A DNA stretch of 64,000 nt, taken from positions 26,230 through 90,229 of the forward strand of contig CALISD010000016.1 in assembly GCA_938041955.1 (NCBI GenBank). The letters are read 5' to 3'. Below, one piece after another: positions 42,416-51,003 of the stretch. The DNA comes from an uncultured Granulosicoccaceae bacterium (GTDB lineage: Bacteria; Pseudomonadota; Gammaproteobacteria; Granulosicoccales; Granulosicoccaceae). The notes under the pieces were generated by a model, which was given only the letters and a program-made list of their open reading frames with translations, had not been told where the DNA came from and searched no databases. Positions within the stretch are counted from its first letter, which is position 1. Each line of letters opens with the position of its first letter. The position numbers and the translations under genes were made by a program.

Positions 42416-43192
42416 CTATTTTCCTGTCCATTTTGGTGTTCGTTTAGATAAAAAGGCCTCCAGCCCCTCTTTGAAATCTTTACTGGTATAGCACTGAACG
42501 ATGAGATCGTCGCTTTCCATATCTGCCGCCTTTGCGCGCAACCGGCGCAATCCCTCTTTTGTCGCAGCCATGGTCAGAGGTGCATGTCCCTTCATTAAGT
42601 TGGCAAGTTCGTGAGCTCGTTGCAATGGGTCTGGATGGATTTCTGATACCAGTGCAATACCCAGTGCTTCTTCGGCCAATATTAAGCGTGTCGTTAGAAT
42701 GATCTCTTTGGTTCTTGCGGCACCAATCAGGTAAACCAGGCGTGACAGGTTGGTCAACGATAGGCAATTACCCAGCGTACGTGCGATCGGAAACCCATAC
42801 TTCATATCGGCCGATCCGATTCGAATATCGCAACATGCAGCGATCGCTGCGCCGCCGCCTGTGCATGCCCCGCGTATGGCAGCAATTGTCGGGATGGGAA
42901 CTGACTCGAGTAAACCAAGTACATGATCCATGCGTCTTTCATAGTTGATCGCGTCATCGGCACCATTGAATTCGCGAAACCGTGATATATCAGTGCCGGC
43001 AGCAAATGCCTTGTCGCCTGCACCGGTGATCACTAAGGCTTGTGCATCAGTGTGATCGTTAATCAGTGACTGTGAGATTTCCGCCAATGTATCGTACATC
43101 TCAAACGTCAGTGCATTGCGGGCATAGGGTCGATTGAACGTCAGTGTGGCAATTCCGTTGTCTATCGAATAATTGATTTCCTGATTTGTCAT
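42416..43192 (-). CDS. Enoyl-CoA hydratase/isomerase family protein
   Basis: 258 residues from the ATG at 43192, which has AGGTGG close upstream. The crotonase fold is shown by TLTFNRPYARNALTFEMYDTL (read in outline), the oxyanion-hole region AFAAGTDISRF and IAAIRGACTGGGAAIAACCD. The Glu residues of classic hydratases are replaced here (CTGGGAAIA, then FPIARTLGNCLS), so the reaction need not be hydration. No other beta-oxidation genes are near. It is divergent from the next gene by 61 bp. Confidence 0.85.
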   Translation of the reverse strand: MTNQEINYSIDNGIATLTFNRPYARNALTFEMYDTLAEISQSLINDHTDAQALVITGAGDKAFAAGTDISRFREFNGADDAINYERRMDHVLGLLESVPIPTIAAIRGACTGGGAAIAACCDIRIGSADMKYGFPIARTLGNCLSLTNLSRLVYLIGAARTKEIILTTRLILAEEALGIALVSEIHPDPLQRAHELANLMKGHAPLTMAATKEGLRRLRAKAADMESDDLIVQCYTSKDFKEGLEAFLSKRTPKWTGK

Positions 43193-43253
43193 AACCACCT
43201 ACTGGTAACGGAGTGCTTTAGATTCGAGAGTTTGAATAGTATAAAATGTCAGG

Positions 43254-43751
43254 ATGAATATTAATCCATTCGAATCCAGGGAGGTAGAATTTGTATTTCA
43301 ACTGCCTCTGGAGCTGGCGGTTGAGAATCTACGCAGAACGGTAGGTGATCCCAAAGAAATATCTACGGAAGGCATGGTCGGTAGTGTCAGTCGGGATGAT
43401 TGCTATATCTACCGCGGGGTGCCAAGAACACGAAATTCATTCCGACCGACATTTTACGGCAGCTTCGCCACTCGTGGAACAGAGACCGTATTGAGTGGCA
43501 CCATTAGCCTGAATCGGGTGATTCGTAAATTTATGGTCTTGTGGTTAGGCCTCGTGGCAGTGGTGGCAGTTGTCACCCTGATTACATTGATCAAAAACCC
43601 CGCAGCTTCATGGACCTCTTTGCTTCACGTGATGATTATGCTGGCGGGTGTTTATACGCTATTTGTGGTGTTGAAAAATAAATGTGAACCAGATGTTGAA
43701 TGGTTGAAAGGTAAAATTGAAACGGCCATTGGCGATAGCCACGTATCTTGA
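43254..43751 (+). CDS. Membrane protein of unknown function
   Basis: 165 residues. The first 85 form a soluble part with beta character (ESREVEFVFQLPLELAVENL, TFYGSFATRGTETVLSGTI). Two membrane segments follow: KFMVLWLGLVAVVAVVTLIT and LLHVMIMLAGVYTLFVVL, then a short cytoplasmic tail. No family recognised. The ATG follows a weak ribosome site (CAGG directly before it), so the exact start is uncertain. It ends 20 bases from the convergent esterase gene. Confidence 0.65.
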   Translation: MNINPFESREVEFVFQLPLELAVENLRRTVGDPKEISTEGMVGSVSRDDCYIYRGVPRTRNSFRPTFYGSFATRGTETVLSGTISLNRVIRKFMVLWLGLVAVVAVVTLITLIKNPAASWTSLLHVMIMLAGVYTLFVVLKNKCEPDVEWLKGKIETAIGDSHVS

Positions 43752-43771
43752 ACAGATGCACCGGGATCAGT

Positions 43772-45448
43772 TTATCTACGCTGTAGTTTTAAATACTCTA
43801 TCGCGTAGCGTCTACCGATTTCACGCATTGATGCAGCGTTAAAATGTATTCCATCGGTTGTTTGCAATCTGCTGGAACTGACACAGCCAGTATACGGATC
43901 ACTGTCTGAGTTCAGCGCCATTAGCCTGCGGTTCACTGGTGCAATCGTAAGCGGGTCTGGATTGGTTGTTTGTGTTTCTGCGCATATGAATATCGGTTTT
44001 TGTGTAGAGAACCACGGTTCTTGCCGAAGGTTCGAAATAAGCCGATACAGTCTGTCTGGATAGTAGTTCTCGTCAACCCTCTCCAGGCTGGTGGCGGTGA
44101 TATCTGATGTGCCGTTGAACTGAAAATCCGTTTCCCCCTGGTGCCAAAGGATTCCATCGAAGCTGGACTTTGAGCTAGCGTTTAGCGCATTCATCGCTTT
44201 GCCGGACAGGCTGCGATAGAAACTCCTGTCTTGATCCCAGTGCTTAATTCCAGCGCCGGGGGCGGTGATGAGTACGAAGCCAACCACACGTTGCGGGTCC
44301 AGGGTTACCAGCGCTTTGCCGAAGTGGAAAGCAAAGTTGTTGTGAGGGGCGTTGGTCGGAAAAATCAACGCATTATTTCCCGGGTGACGGATCTCATTTG
44401 GACCATCCCAGTGCTGTCTTAGATCTGCGACTTGCCAGGTATTGTTGTCGGTGTAGGCGAATACCTGATTGTTGCTTGCATCAAGGATGGCCAGGTCCGC
44501 GGTTGAATTGTTTCCCTGCGCATTAGATTGTCCGGTGACAAGAATCAGGTCAGTCAGGTCTGCTATGCCGGGTGTTCCGCTTGTCCGGGGATTGCTTGTT
44601 GGGTTGATGGAATTACTGCTCACCGAAACGTTCAGAGTACAACTTGCTGCGCCGTTCCAGCCGTAACCATCATTGTCTGCATCAACACAGGGGCCAGCGA
44701 CGTTGCCGGTTGCCGAGCGAGTATTGGTATCTGAAGGCTGCGCGCTCGCCGGTGCAGCCGTTTGGATCCTGTCTTCGGTAGAGTTTGATTGGTTGTCGCT
44801 CACCAGGCAGGAGCGAGTGCCGTCCCATCCGTATCCATCATTGTCAGGGTCAGCACATACCTGGTTGCTCACAGTACTTACCTGCGTCTGGCGTGTAGCG
44901 GAGGAGTTGACCGGTGGAGATTGGGTGATTGTTCGGCAGGTGGCTACCCCATTCCAGCCAAAGCCGTCGTTGTCACTATCAATGCATGGCCCGATACCAG
45001 TGGGTTCGACAGTTACCGAATCCGGGCGACTCAGCGTACAGTTCATGTTGGCAGTGCTGTTGGCGTACAGTGTAGCTACAGCGTAACGGGTATCATCAGG
45101 CGCGCCCGGCATTGACACACGCAAGGTTGTAGATGTGCGTGTGGTATCAATTGATGATCTCAAGACTCGAAAATTTGCTTGAGAATACGCCAACTGGGTG
45201 CTGGTAAAGTCAGAGGTAGTGGTTTGGCAGACCAGTTCCAGGTTGTCGGACGGTGTGGCATTGACTTCCTGATAAATGCACTCGGAGTCTAGGCCGATAT
45301 TGGCGTTGAAGCTTCTAATGCGATTGTTGTTACTGCATGAAACCCAATTATCGGACAATAAGTTGGGTCCCGCGTTTACGCTCACTGTTGAGAGCAACAA
45401 CACAAGAGCGGGCAGGTGAGCTAGCATTAGCCGATAGGTTGTTTTCAT
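43772..45448 (-). CDS. Secreted SASA-type carbohydrate esterase with three Asp-rich disulfide repeats
   Basis: 558 residues with a signal peptide cut near VNA (26). Residues 27-140 form a Cys-containing beta domain. Three 17-residue repeats follow at 155-171, 198-214 and 254-270, each C-x-D-x-D-N-D-G-[FY]-G-W-[ND]-G-x-x-[ST]-C, joined by Ser/Thr-rich linkers; the Asp pattern suggests Ca2+ binding. Residues 300-555 are a sialate O-acetylesterase-like (SASA) hydrolase domain: LVTGQSNAQG with nucleophile Ser308, ILWHQGETDF, and DGIHFN for the catalytic Asp/His. It probably removes acetyl groups from a polysaccharide outside the cell. The substrate is unknown. Confidence 0.8.
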   Translation of the reverse strand: MKTTYRLMLAHLPALVLLLSTVSVNAGPNLLSDNWVSCSNNNRIRSFNANIGLDSECIYQEVNATPSDNLELVCQTTTSDFTSTQLAYSQANFRVLRSSIDTTRTSTTLRVSMPGAPDDTRYAVATLYANSTANMNCTLSRPDSVTVEPTGIGPCIDSDNDGFGWNGVATCRTITQSPPVNSSATRQTQVSTVSNQVCADPDNDGYGWDGTRSCLVSDNQSNSTEDRIQTAAPASAQPSDTNTRSATGNVAGPCVDADNDGYGWNGAASCTLNVSVSSNSINPTSNPRTSGTPGIADLTDLILVTGQSNAQGNNSTADLAILDASNNQVFAYTDNNTWQVADLRQHWDGPNEIRHPGNNALIFPTNAPHNNFAFHFGKALVTLDPQRVVGFVLITAPGAGIKHWDQDRSFYRSLSGKAMNALNASSKSSFDGILWHQGETDFQFNGTSDITATSLERVDENYYPDRLYRLISNLRQEPWFSTQKPIFICAETQTTNPDPLTIAPVNRRLMALNSDSDPYTGCVSSSRLQTTDGIHFNAASMREIGRRYAIEYLKLQRR

Positions 45449-45683
45449 TGCGGGTCCATCTTAAAACTCCATCAGTGCATGCTACGTAACTTAAACAGCG
45501 GTTTCGAGCGGGATAAAACCCGGAACCGCTATCTGCCGTCACTATCTGTTGAAATTGCGAACGCCTGCACAATTGGTGTCTTAGTGAAATGTGCCAAGTG
45601 GCAACCATCCGTGTCTATTCCGGGGCCTGGTTTTTGATATAGTGCGGCCTTTGCTGATCGTCGGTTGAGGATAGTCACTGAAT

Positions 45684-46562
45684 ATGAAAAATAACAGGCT
45701 GCTACGTTCGGTACTATATGTTCCGGCGTGCAAGCAAAGAGCGATTGAAAAATCCGCTGGTATAGCGGCTGACTGGATTGTCTTTGATCTGGAAGATTCG
45801 GTGGCGCCGGAAAGCAAAGCTTCTGCGCGTGACGCACTGATCGCAGCATTTAAGTCTATGGATTTTAATGGTAGCCAGACTGCCATTCGCTGCAATCATG
45901 TAGATACAGCGGAATTTCCGGCTGACCTAGCTACGGTTGCAGCATGTCGGCCGCAGGCCGTTTTGTTGCCAAAGGTCTCATCAGTATCAGATATTGACGC
46001 TTTCGCGCAGCAAGCGGAGACGGTCCAGCTCGCCCCATCAGTGGCTACCTGGTTTATGATTGAAACTGCAAAGGGCATAGCACAGCTCGACAGTATTGTC
46101 CGCGAAGGCGGTAGCTTACCGTGGGTACTTACCACGTTGGTAGTTGGTCATAACGATATCGCCAGTGAGACTGGTGTGTCGCTTGATTTTGAACGTCGTT
46201 ATATTATCCCCTGGCTAATGCAGATTGTGCTGCAGGCGAAACAGGCAGAGCTTCATGTGCTTGACAGTGTGTGGAATCGATTTCGTGATCTAGAAGGATT
46301 TGAAGCAGAAGCAATGCAGGCAAAGAGTATGGGTTTTGATGGAAAAACGCTTATCCATCCATCGCAGGTCGACTCTGCAAATCACTTGTTTTCGCCCTCG
46401 GCACAAGAGATTACAAGGGCTCAGCTGATTGTTGATACTTTTGATGATCCGAAAAACGCACTGCTTAATGTGCTGAATATTGACGGTGAGATGGTTGAGC
46501 GATTACATTTGGATCAAGCACAACGGTTGCTTGAGAAATATAGTAAGAGACCTACTGCATAG
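45684..46562 (+). CDS. CitE-like HpcH/HpaI-family acyl-CoA lyase or thioesterase
   Basis: 292 residues. The TIM-barrel family motifs are present: RSVLYVPACKQRAIEKSAG with the CoA-binding start, WIVFDLEDSVAPESKASARD with the metal-binding Glu and Asp, and GFDGKTLIHPSQVDSANHLF near the end. Members cleave or hydrolyse citryl-, malyl- or methylmalyl-CoA. No citrate lyase alpha or gamma genes adjoin it, so it is a stand-alone CitE-like protein. A start at 45684 (ATG) fits the family N-terminus. Confidence 0.85.
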   Translation: MKNNRLLRSVLYVPACKQRAIEKSAGIAADWIVFDLEDSVAPESKASARDALIAAFKSMDFNGSQTAIRCNHVDTAEFPADLATVAACRPQAVLLPKVSSVSDIDAFAQQAETVQLAPSVATWFMIETAKGIAQLDSIVREGGSLPWVLTTLVVGHNDIASETGVSLDFERRYIIPWLMQIVLQAKQAELHVLDSVWNRFRDLEGFEAEAMQAKSMGFDGKTLIHPSQVDSANHLFSPSAQEITRAQLIVDTFDDPKNALLNVLNIDGEMVERLHLDQAQRLLEKYSKRPTA

Positions 46563-46590
46563 GTTATCGGTGAATGTAAGCGTGGCGTTA

Positions 46591-47103
46591 TTATTGCCGG
46601 ACGATGGACCTGAATTCCCACGGGGCAACTGCCTCTGTGTTTTTCCACAACCCCAGCTGGGCTCTTTTTGCCAGTGATTCTGCTTTTTTATATATCCGCT
46701 GATCACTGCGAGTCTGTTCTTGTCGATAGCGGGAGTAATACCAGGCCTGACCGCCTTTTAACATTTCGACATTAATGTCTGTGCCCTTGTGAGTAACCTT
46801 ACAGATTTGTCGTCGATATTTGTCGAGCTTGTTGCAATAGGCGACAACTTCACGATTCAGAATAAGACCCCGTAAGTAGTCACGGGATTTAATTCCGTGC
46901 TCTTGCTTGATTTCCGGCGCATCAATCGCCGCCAACCTGACAATAACCCGCTTGCTTCCAGTGGGGGTGATATGTGCAGAATCACCGTCATGCACTTTAG
47001 TGATCCTGCCGTTGATTTCCATATTGACGGGCAAGCCACTTTGGCAACCCATAAGCCCTATCATTACCAGAGCGGTTGCGAATTTCACGGTGCGAGTGAC
47101 CAT
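46591..47103 (-). CDS. Thermonuclease-like (SNase) lipoprotein
   Basis: 170 residues from the ATG at 47103; a GTG at 47124 is also possible. The lipobox is LMGC with Cys20, so it should be anchored in the envelope. The staphylococcal nuclease domain shows VHDGDSAHI with the Ca2+ Asp residues, RLAAIDAPEIKQEHGIKSRD with the catalytic Arg and Glu, KYRRQICKVTHKGTDINVEM and AESLAKRAQLGLW. It probably degrades external DNA or RNA for nutrients. It is convergent with the CitE-like gene, 28 bases apart. Confidence 0.87.
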   Translation of the reverse strand: MVTRTVKFATALVMIGLMGCQSGLPVNMEINGRITKVHDGDSAHITPTGSKRVIVRLAAIDAPEIKQEHGIKSRDYLRGLILNREVVAYCNKLDKYRRQICKVTHKGTDINVEMLKGGQAWYYSRYRQEQTRSDQRIYKKAESLAKRAQLGLWKNTEAVAPWEFRSIVRQ

Positions 47104-47517
47104 TAAAAGGTGTTTGGTTTTCACAACCCAACTGTGCTTTGTTGATGAGAGGATTTGTTCTCCACGACGTGGATGAACCAGAGTTTATTGTAGCAGTGCC
47201 TGATTTGCTACGGGTGCGAGGCTCACACCAATACGTGTACAGCTGATACAGCAATGCAAGCAACCAGTATCTGGAATCGCAAGCGGTTTATACTTGTGTG
47301 TGTGCTTTTCATGTCTCGTCTCCGTCTGTTATATATATAGTTTAGTTTGGCTTCAAAACCAGACATTTTTGAGCTTGAAAAAAGCACAATTGTGGAGAAT
47401 TATGACAGTTTGTGTTGCTAGTTCAATTTGCTCGCGGCGCAGGTGCCAATAATTGTAATTTTGTCGTTTCAGTAATGTTTGTGGCCGGTGCGGTCTCTCT
47501 CTTGTGCGAGGTTAATG
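47104..47517. other. Intergenic region between nuclease and XRE regulator genes
   Basis: About 410 bp without a supported gene. It must hold the promoters of two divergent genes. A TA-rich run TATATATAT lies near 47333 and a TGTGTGTGTG run near 47300. No clear operator was recognised. Confidence 0.4.
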
Positions 47518-48282
47518 ATGTCTGAAGTGAACCAGATTCTAGATACGCTGAAGCAGCTTCTTAAAGAGAAAAATATCACTCAGTATGATGTTGCTGCGGT
47601 ACTCAACCTTGGTGTGGCTCGCGTAAAGCAGATGTTTGCCAATCAGGATTTTAGTATGAGTCGCCTGTCAATCATCTGTAATGAATTACTGGGTATGGAG
47701 ATTGTGGACTTAATCCAGGTCTCGCAAGATCGACAGAAATACATCGAGGGCCTTACCGAGAAACAAGAGCAGCAACTGATCTCAGATGAACGGCTGTTGG
47801 TGGTGTCAGTATCAATTATGAATAACCTGACTGCTGATGAAATTGTCGAACGATATGATATTTCTGAAGCTGAATGTCAGCAGCATTTAAAAACCCTGGA
47901 GAAGTTGAAGTTAATCAGTATTCGTGCAAATGGTCGAGTCAAATTACTCATTGATCGTAACTTCAAATGGATACCTAGTGGCCCACTTGAACAATTTTTT
48001 AGGCAGCATGTGCAAAGTGATTTTCTGGATTCCCGGTTTGATGCAGAGGGAGAAGTGCGGCTGTTTAGAACGGGTATGCTGACCAAACAATCTGCAGATG
48101 AGTTGATAAAAAAAATAGATAAACTCACAGCGGAATTTGTAGAGCTCAATCGTGAAGATACCAGGCTCGAATTAAAGTACAGAATAGGTTATAGCTTTGT
48201 TGTTGCATTGCGACCCTGGTTAATGCCGTCGTTCACCAGCCTGGTAAGATCCAATAGCCTGCCTGATGGCCCTACGGATTGA
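47518..48282 (+). CDS. XRE-type transcriptional regulator with C-terminal sensor-like region
   Basis: 254 residues from the ATG at 47518, where GAGG has a 6-base spacing; an ATG at 47515 is adjacent. Residues 1-65 are an HTH of the XRE class (NITQYDVAAVLNLGVARVKQMF, described in outline; FSMSRLSIICNELL). Residues 100-150 resemble a second winged-helix (LTADEIVERYDISEAECQQHLKTLEKLKLI in outline) and the remainder is helical. The 3' end overlaps the convergent amine-oxidase-like gene by 11 bases. It may control nearby genes, but no operator can be assigned. Confidence 0.78.
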   Translation: MSEVNQILDTLKQLLKEKNITQYDVAAVLNLGVARVKQMFANQDFSMSRLSIICNELLGMEIVDLIQVSQDRQKYIEGLTEKQEQQLISDERLLVVSVSIMNNLTADEIVERYDISEAECQQHLKTLEKLKLISIRANGRVKLLIDRNFKWIPSGPLEQFFRQHVQSDFLDSRFDAEGEVRLFRTGMLTKQSADELIKKIDKLTAEFVELNREDTRLELKYRIGYSFVVALRPWLMPSFTSLVRSNSLPDGPTD

Positions 48283-49168
48283 TGACATGCACACGAGGGC
48301 CTGACGAGTGCCATTTATGGGTGCCCTCGAGTGCCGCATGGTCCAGATGCGTGGTGTACCAGAAGACAATATCTTCTCTATCAATACTCTCGCTGTTGTC
48401 GAATAGATCGCCTATTTCAGCGCGAGCGCCCCAGCGCCAGCCAGAAGTCTCACCATTATTCCATTTACGTACCGCGACATCCCATTGGGAAAATTCGTCA
48501 GGAAACCCGTCGTTCGAACCCGGTGTCAATTCCACACGTAAGCCTGATTCGGCATCTCTTATTGTCCAGTAGTTGGTATTGGTTTTTCTATCATTGAACT
48601 CAGATGTCTGTAAGTTGCCGCTATTTTTGAGTACTTGATCGTTACTGCCGCCATCGAGATCGAAATCAAATAACCACTGTGCATGGTGGCGATGATCCGC
48701 GTCACACTGTAAGCCTCTGCTAAAAACAAAGGAATCAAAGAAACCTTCTGGACTAAATATGTAGGACTGATAAATCTCATATTCACCAAGCTTTGCGTTG
48801 ATGCCAAGTTCAAGAAACTCATCACCGTTCTGGGTATAAGTACGGCCACATAGTTTGTCTCCGTTACAGCTATCGTGCGGTGGATCTACATTGATAGGCA
48901 AATAGGTATCATTCCATAATATGTCTGCATAAGGTCCGCAAACATCATTGTCATACTCAACTCGCATCACAGGGAAACTAACGCGATGCAGAATGTTCCG
49001 GTTCTTATACTTTACATTGTTGAGTTCCAGACCAACGGCATTGTCGGTGGAGTAGGAGAAACTCCAATCGTGCCAGTCAATATCCCCTTGTTCCGCCATG
49101 GCCGCAGTAGTGGCTGTGAGAGACAGCATCAATAGGGCTAAAACGTAGTTAGTTTTTTCTTTGAGCAT
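48272..49168 (-). CDS. Secreted copper amine oxidase-like catalytic-domain protein (short)
   Basis: 298 residues with a signal peptide cut near AMA-EQ (24/25). Parts resemble the catalytic barrel of copper amine oxidases: SYSTDNAVGLELNNVKYKNR, then SFPVMRVEYDND, a region GEYEIYQSYIFSPEGFFDSF where Tyr130 would sit at the topaquinone position, HRHH (159-162) before WLFDFDLDGGSND, matching the usual copper His-x-His before R-x-D-x-D-x-D-G, and DIVFWYTTHLDH (266-277), where the third copper His would lie. The usual Asn before the topaquinone Tyr is Glu here, and the protein is half the usual size, so activity is uncertain. It starts as TAATG with the upstream lipoprotein gene. Confidence 0.6.
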   Translation of the reverse strand: MLKEKTNYVLALLMLSLTATTAAMAEQGDIDWHDWSFSYSTDNAVGLELNNVKYKNRNILHRVSFPVMRVEYDNDVCGPYADILWNDTYLPINVDPPHDSCNGDKLCGRTYTQNGDEFLELGINAKLGEYEIYQSYIFSPEGFFDSFVFSRGLQCDADHRHHAQWLFDFDLDGGSNDQVLKNSGNLQTSEFNDRKTNTNYWTIRDAESGLRVELTPGSNDGFPDEFSQWDVAVRKWNNGETSGWRWGARAEIGDLFDNSESIDREDIVFWYTTHLDHAALEGTHKWHSSGPRVHVINP

Positions 49169-50016
49169 TATTGCATTGCTCCACTACTTTCAACGCTTCC
49201 CTTGCTGAGATTAACCAGTGCTCGATAGTTAGGTATCGCGCCACCACCCGGACCAAAAGTGACATATAGTTTCCGGTCGCTGAAAAATACCTTGCCATCT
49301 TTAGCGACTTCACTTGCCGTGGGATAGGCGAGCAGTGCTGTGCCCTTGAGATGTATATGGTCGGCGAAGCCTTGCTCGTTTAGCGCGATGCTTGCCAGTG
49401 CTACTGCCTTTTGAACCTCTTGTTGAGATTCGGGAGGTTGATAGCTGCTGGCATCTGTCAGGGTGTAGCTGACAGTTCCATTAGCGCTGTATTTGGCAGT
49501 CAGTACTTTATTGCTTGTATAGATAAAGAACTCTGATTCGATCTGTGTGAGATTGCCTGCTTTGTCTTCGCGGTGGTGGTGGGTCAGCACTGCGTAGTTG
49601 TCACCGAGTTCAGCGACTAACTTTGGATCACTAAATATGGCGAGTTTTGCATCTTTCGCACTTGTTTTTTCTGATCTGCCAGCATCTTTTTCATTGCCGC
49701 TCACTGGAATTAATTTTTTCACGTTGGAGATGTTTCTTGGCTGTGGTGGCCAAATATCTTCGTTGGAATCAGTGAAGTATATTTCAGCTAATTGAGTGGT
49801 CGTCTGGACACCGGGGTTACTGCTGGGCTGAACAGTAGTTTGATGATCATCAGATCCCTGGTGGCTATTGGGATCAGTGTTAATTTGTGAATCGTCGCTA
49901 CCGTTGCAGCTGGACATAAATACCACGAGCACCACTGCCAGAAGCACGGTTGACCGGCGAACAATACGACCTACGATCCATTTTCGAAAATCAAGAGTTT
50001 GAGTTGACAAGTTCAT
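49168..50016 (-). CDS. Lipoprotein coupled to the amine oxidase-like gene
   Basis: 282 residues. The signal anchor VLLAVVLVVFMSSC has a near-lipobox with Cys37. A linker rich in Ser, Asp, Thr and Gln runs to about residue 85. The rest has cystatin-like alpha-beta character (LASIALNEQGFADHIHLKG, KVFFSDRKLYVTFGPGGGAI, YRALVNLSKGSVES), similar in form to the N2/N3 domains that precede the catalytic barrel in copper amine oxidases. The stop and the next start share a base (TAATG), so the two proteins are made together. The functional link is inferred. Confidence 0.55.
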   Translation of the reverse strand: MNLSTQTLDFRKWIVGRIVRRSTVLLAVVLVVFMSSCNGSDDSQINTDPNSHQGSDDHQTTVQPSSNPGVQTTTQLAEIYFTDSNEDIWPPQPRNISNVKKLIPVSGNEKDAGRSEKTSAKDAKLAIFSDPKLVAELGDNYAVLTHHHREDKAGNLTQIESEFFIYTSNKVLTAKYSANGTVSYTLTDASSYQPPESQQEVQKAVALASIALNEQGFADHIHLKGTALLAYPTASEVAKDGKVFFSDRKLYVTFGPGGGAIPNYRALVNLSKGSVESSGAMQ

Positions 50017-50124
50017 TTCACAGCGTTGATAACGTCGTTATGGTAGCCCGAAATCGGGGTGTTTTCTAAGGAGATCATCACCGTTCCAGCTTTCGCGCAT
50101 TCTGGAAAGTGAGTTTTGTGTTTT

Positions 50125-51003
50125 TTATGATCGCAAAAGTGCGCAGACCACTGCCGTAACACCACGCATCGCATCGCGCCCAGAGCGGTGCCCATAATTA
50201 TTGAGCGCTTCTATCGCCTGTTGAACGGAAGAGGTGTCGTCGCTGAATATTGCGTTGATTAAGCGATGTAACGGGTCGACCGCCATGCCTTCACAGCTTG
50301 CATACAAGTGTGCCAGGCTTATGTGGTTGGTGCGGATATCAGCCTGAGTGTTTATGCATCGGGCGAGTGACGAAAATTTTTCAGCACAATTCAATTGGTG
50401 CAGCGTAACCATTGTACCGACCAGGATATCGTCTCCTGCAGGGGTCAGTCCTTCACCACAGCCGAGTAACTCCACCACGGCATTGGGAACACATTGAGAC
50501 GGTGATTGTAGCCACTGTTCTATGGCCTCTACTCCCGCTTGTAATCGTTGTTCTATTTTGTGTTGTAGATCGCCGATATACGGATCAGGTGATTCCTTAA
50601 GCAGTTTAAGAATGTTGCCATCAGGGAGGGTAGTTGTTTCTGTGTTGAGGCGCATCGGTGCCTCGAATGGCACACTATCGGAGTAGTCCAGAACGATGTC
50701 GTTACCCACATATAAACACTGGTCTTTGCAATACCATCTGGTGTTTAGCGCTATCGGGGATAATTGCCATTGTGATGTGCAGACATTGATCGGCCCACCG
50801 GGAAGCTTTGGGGTTCCAACACAGCATGAATGATGATCAGCGGTGCTTAGATAAAAGCTGTTGCCAAATACCGCTATGACATTGCCTGAACCTGAGTCAA
50901 GAACCCGTTGTGCAAGTTTACCGATCAGCGTTATACGATCGGTGTGACCGGTGAAGAGTGGTGTATCACCGCTGTGTTTACAGCTGGGCAAGTATCGCTG
51001 CAC
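50125..51003 (-). CDS. ylbF: DUF2877 protein, YlbF/AllH-like subunit of the oxamate carbamoyltransferase set
   Basis: DUF2877 family, shown by LLGCGEGLTPAGDDILVGTM and RDAMRGVTAVVCALL at the end. In E. coli ylbF, and in Klebsiella hpxH, this protein is encoded with FdrA and a DUF1116 protein; the three are linked to oxamate carbamoyltransferase, which splits oxalurate into oxamate and carbamoyl phosphate. The frame is open to 51093, inside fdrA, but a GTG at 51003 gives 292 residues, nearer the family length, with 26 bases of overlap. The start is uncertain. It is the last gene of the minus-strand set. Confidence 0.78.
   Translation of the reverse strand: MQRYLPSCKHSGDTPLFTGHTDRITLIGKLAQRVLDSGSGNVIAVFGNSFYLSTADHHSCCVGTPKLPGGPINVCTSQWQLSPIALNTRWYCKDQCLYVGNDIVLDYSDSVPFEAPMRLNTETTTLPDGNILKLLKESPDPYIGDLQHKIEQRLQAGVEAIEQWLQSPSQCVPNAVVELLGCGEGLTPAGDDILVGTMVTLHQLNCAEKFSSLARCINTQADIRTNHISLAHLYASCEGMAVDPLHRLINAIFSDDTSSVQQAIEALNNYGHRSGRDAMRGVTAVVCALLRS

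Noticed and set aside
43625-43640. TTCACGTGAT as a further parS site
   Set aside because: Only the central part matches; at least four of the 16 positions of the consensus differ.
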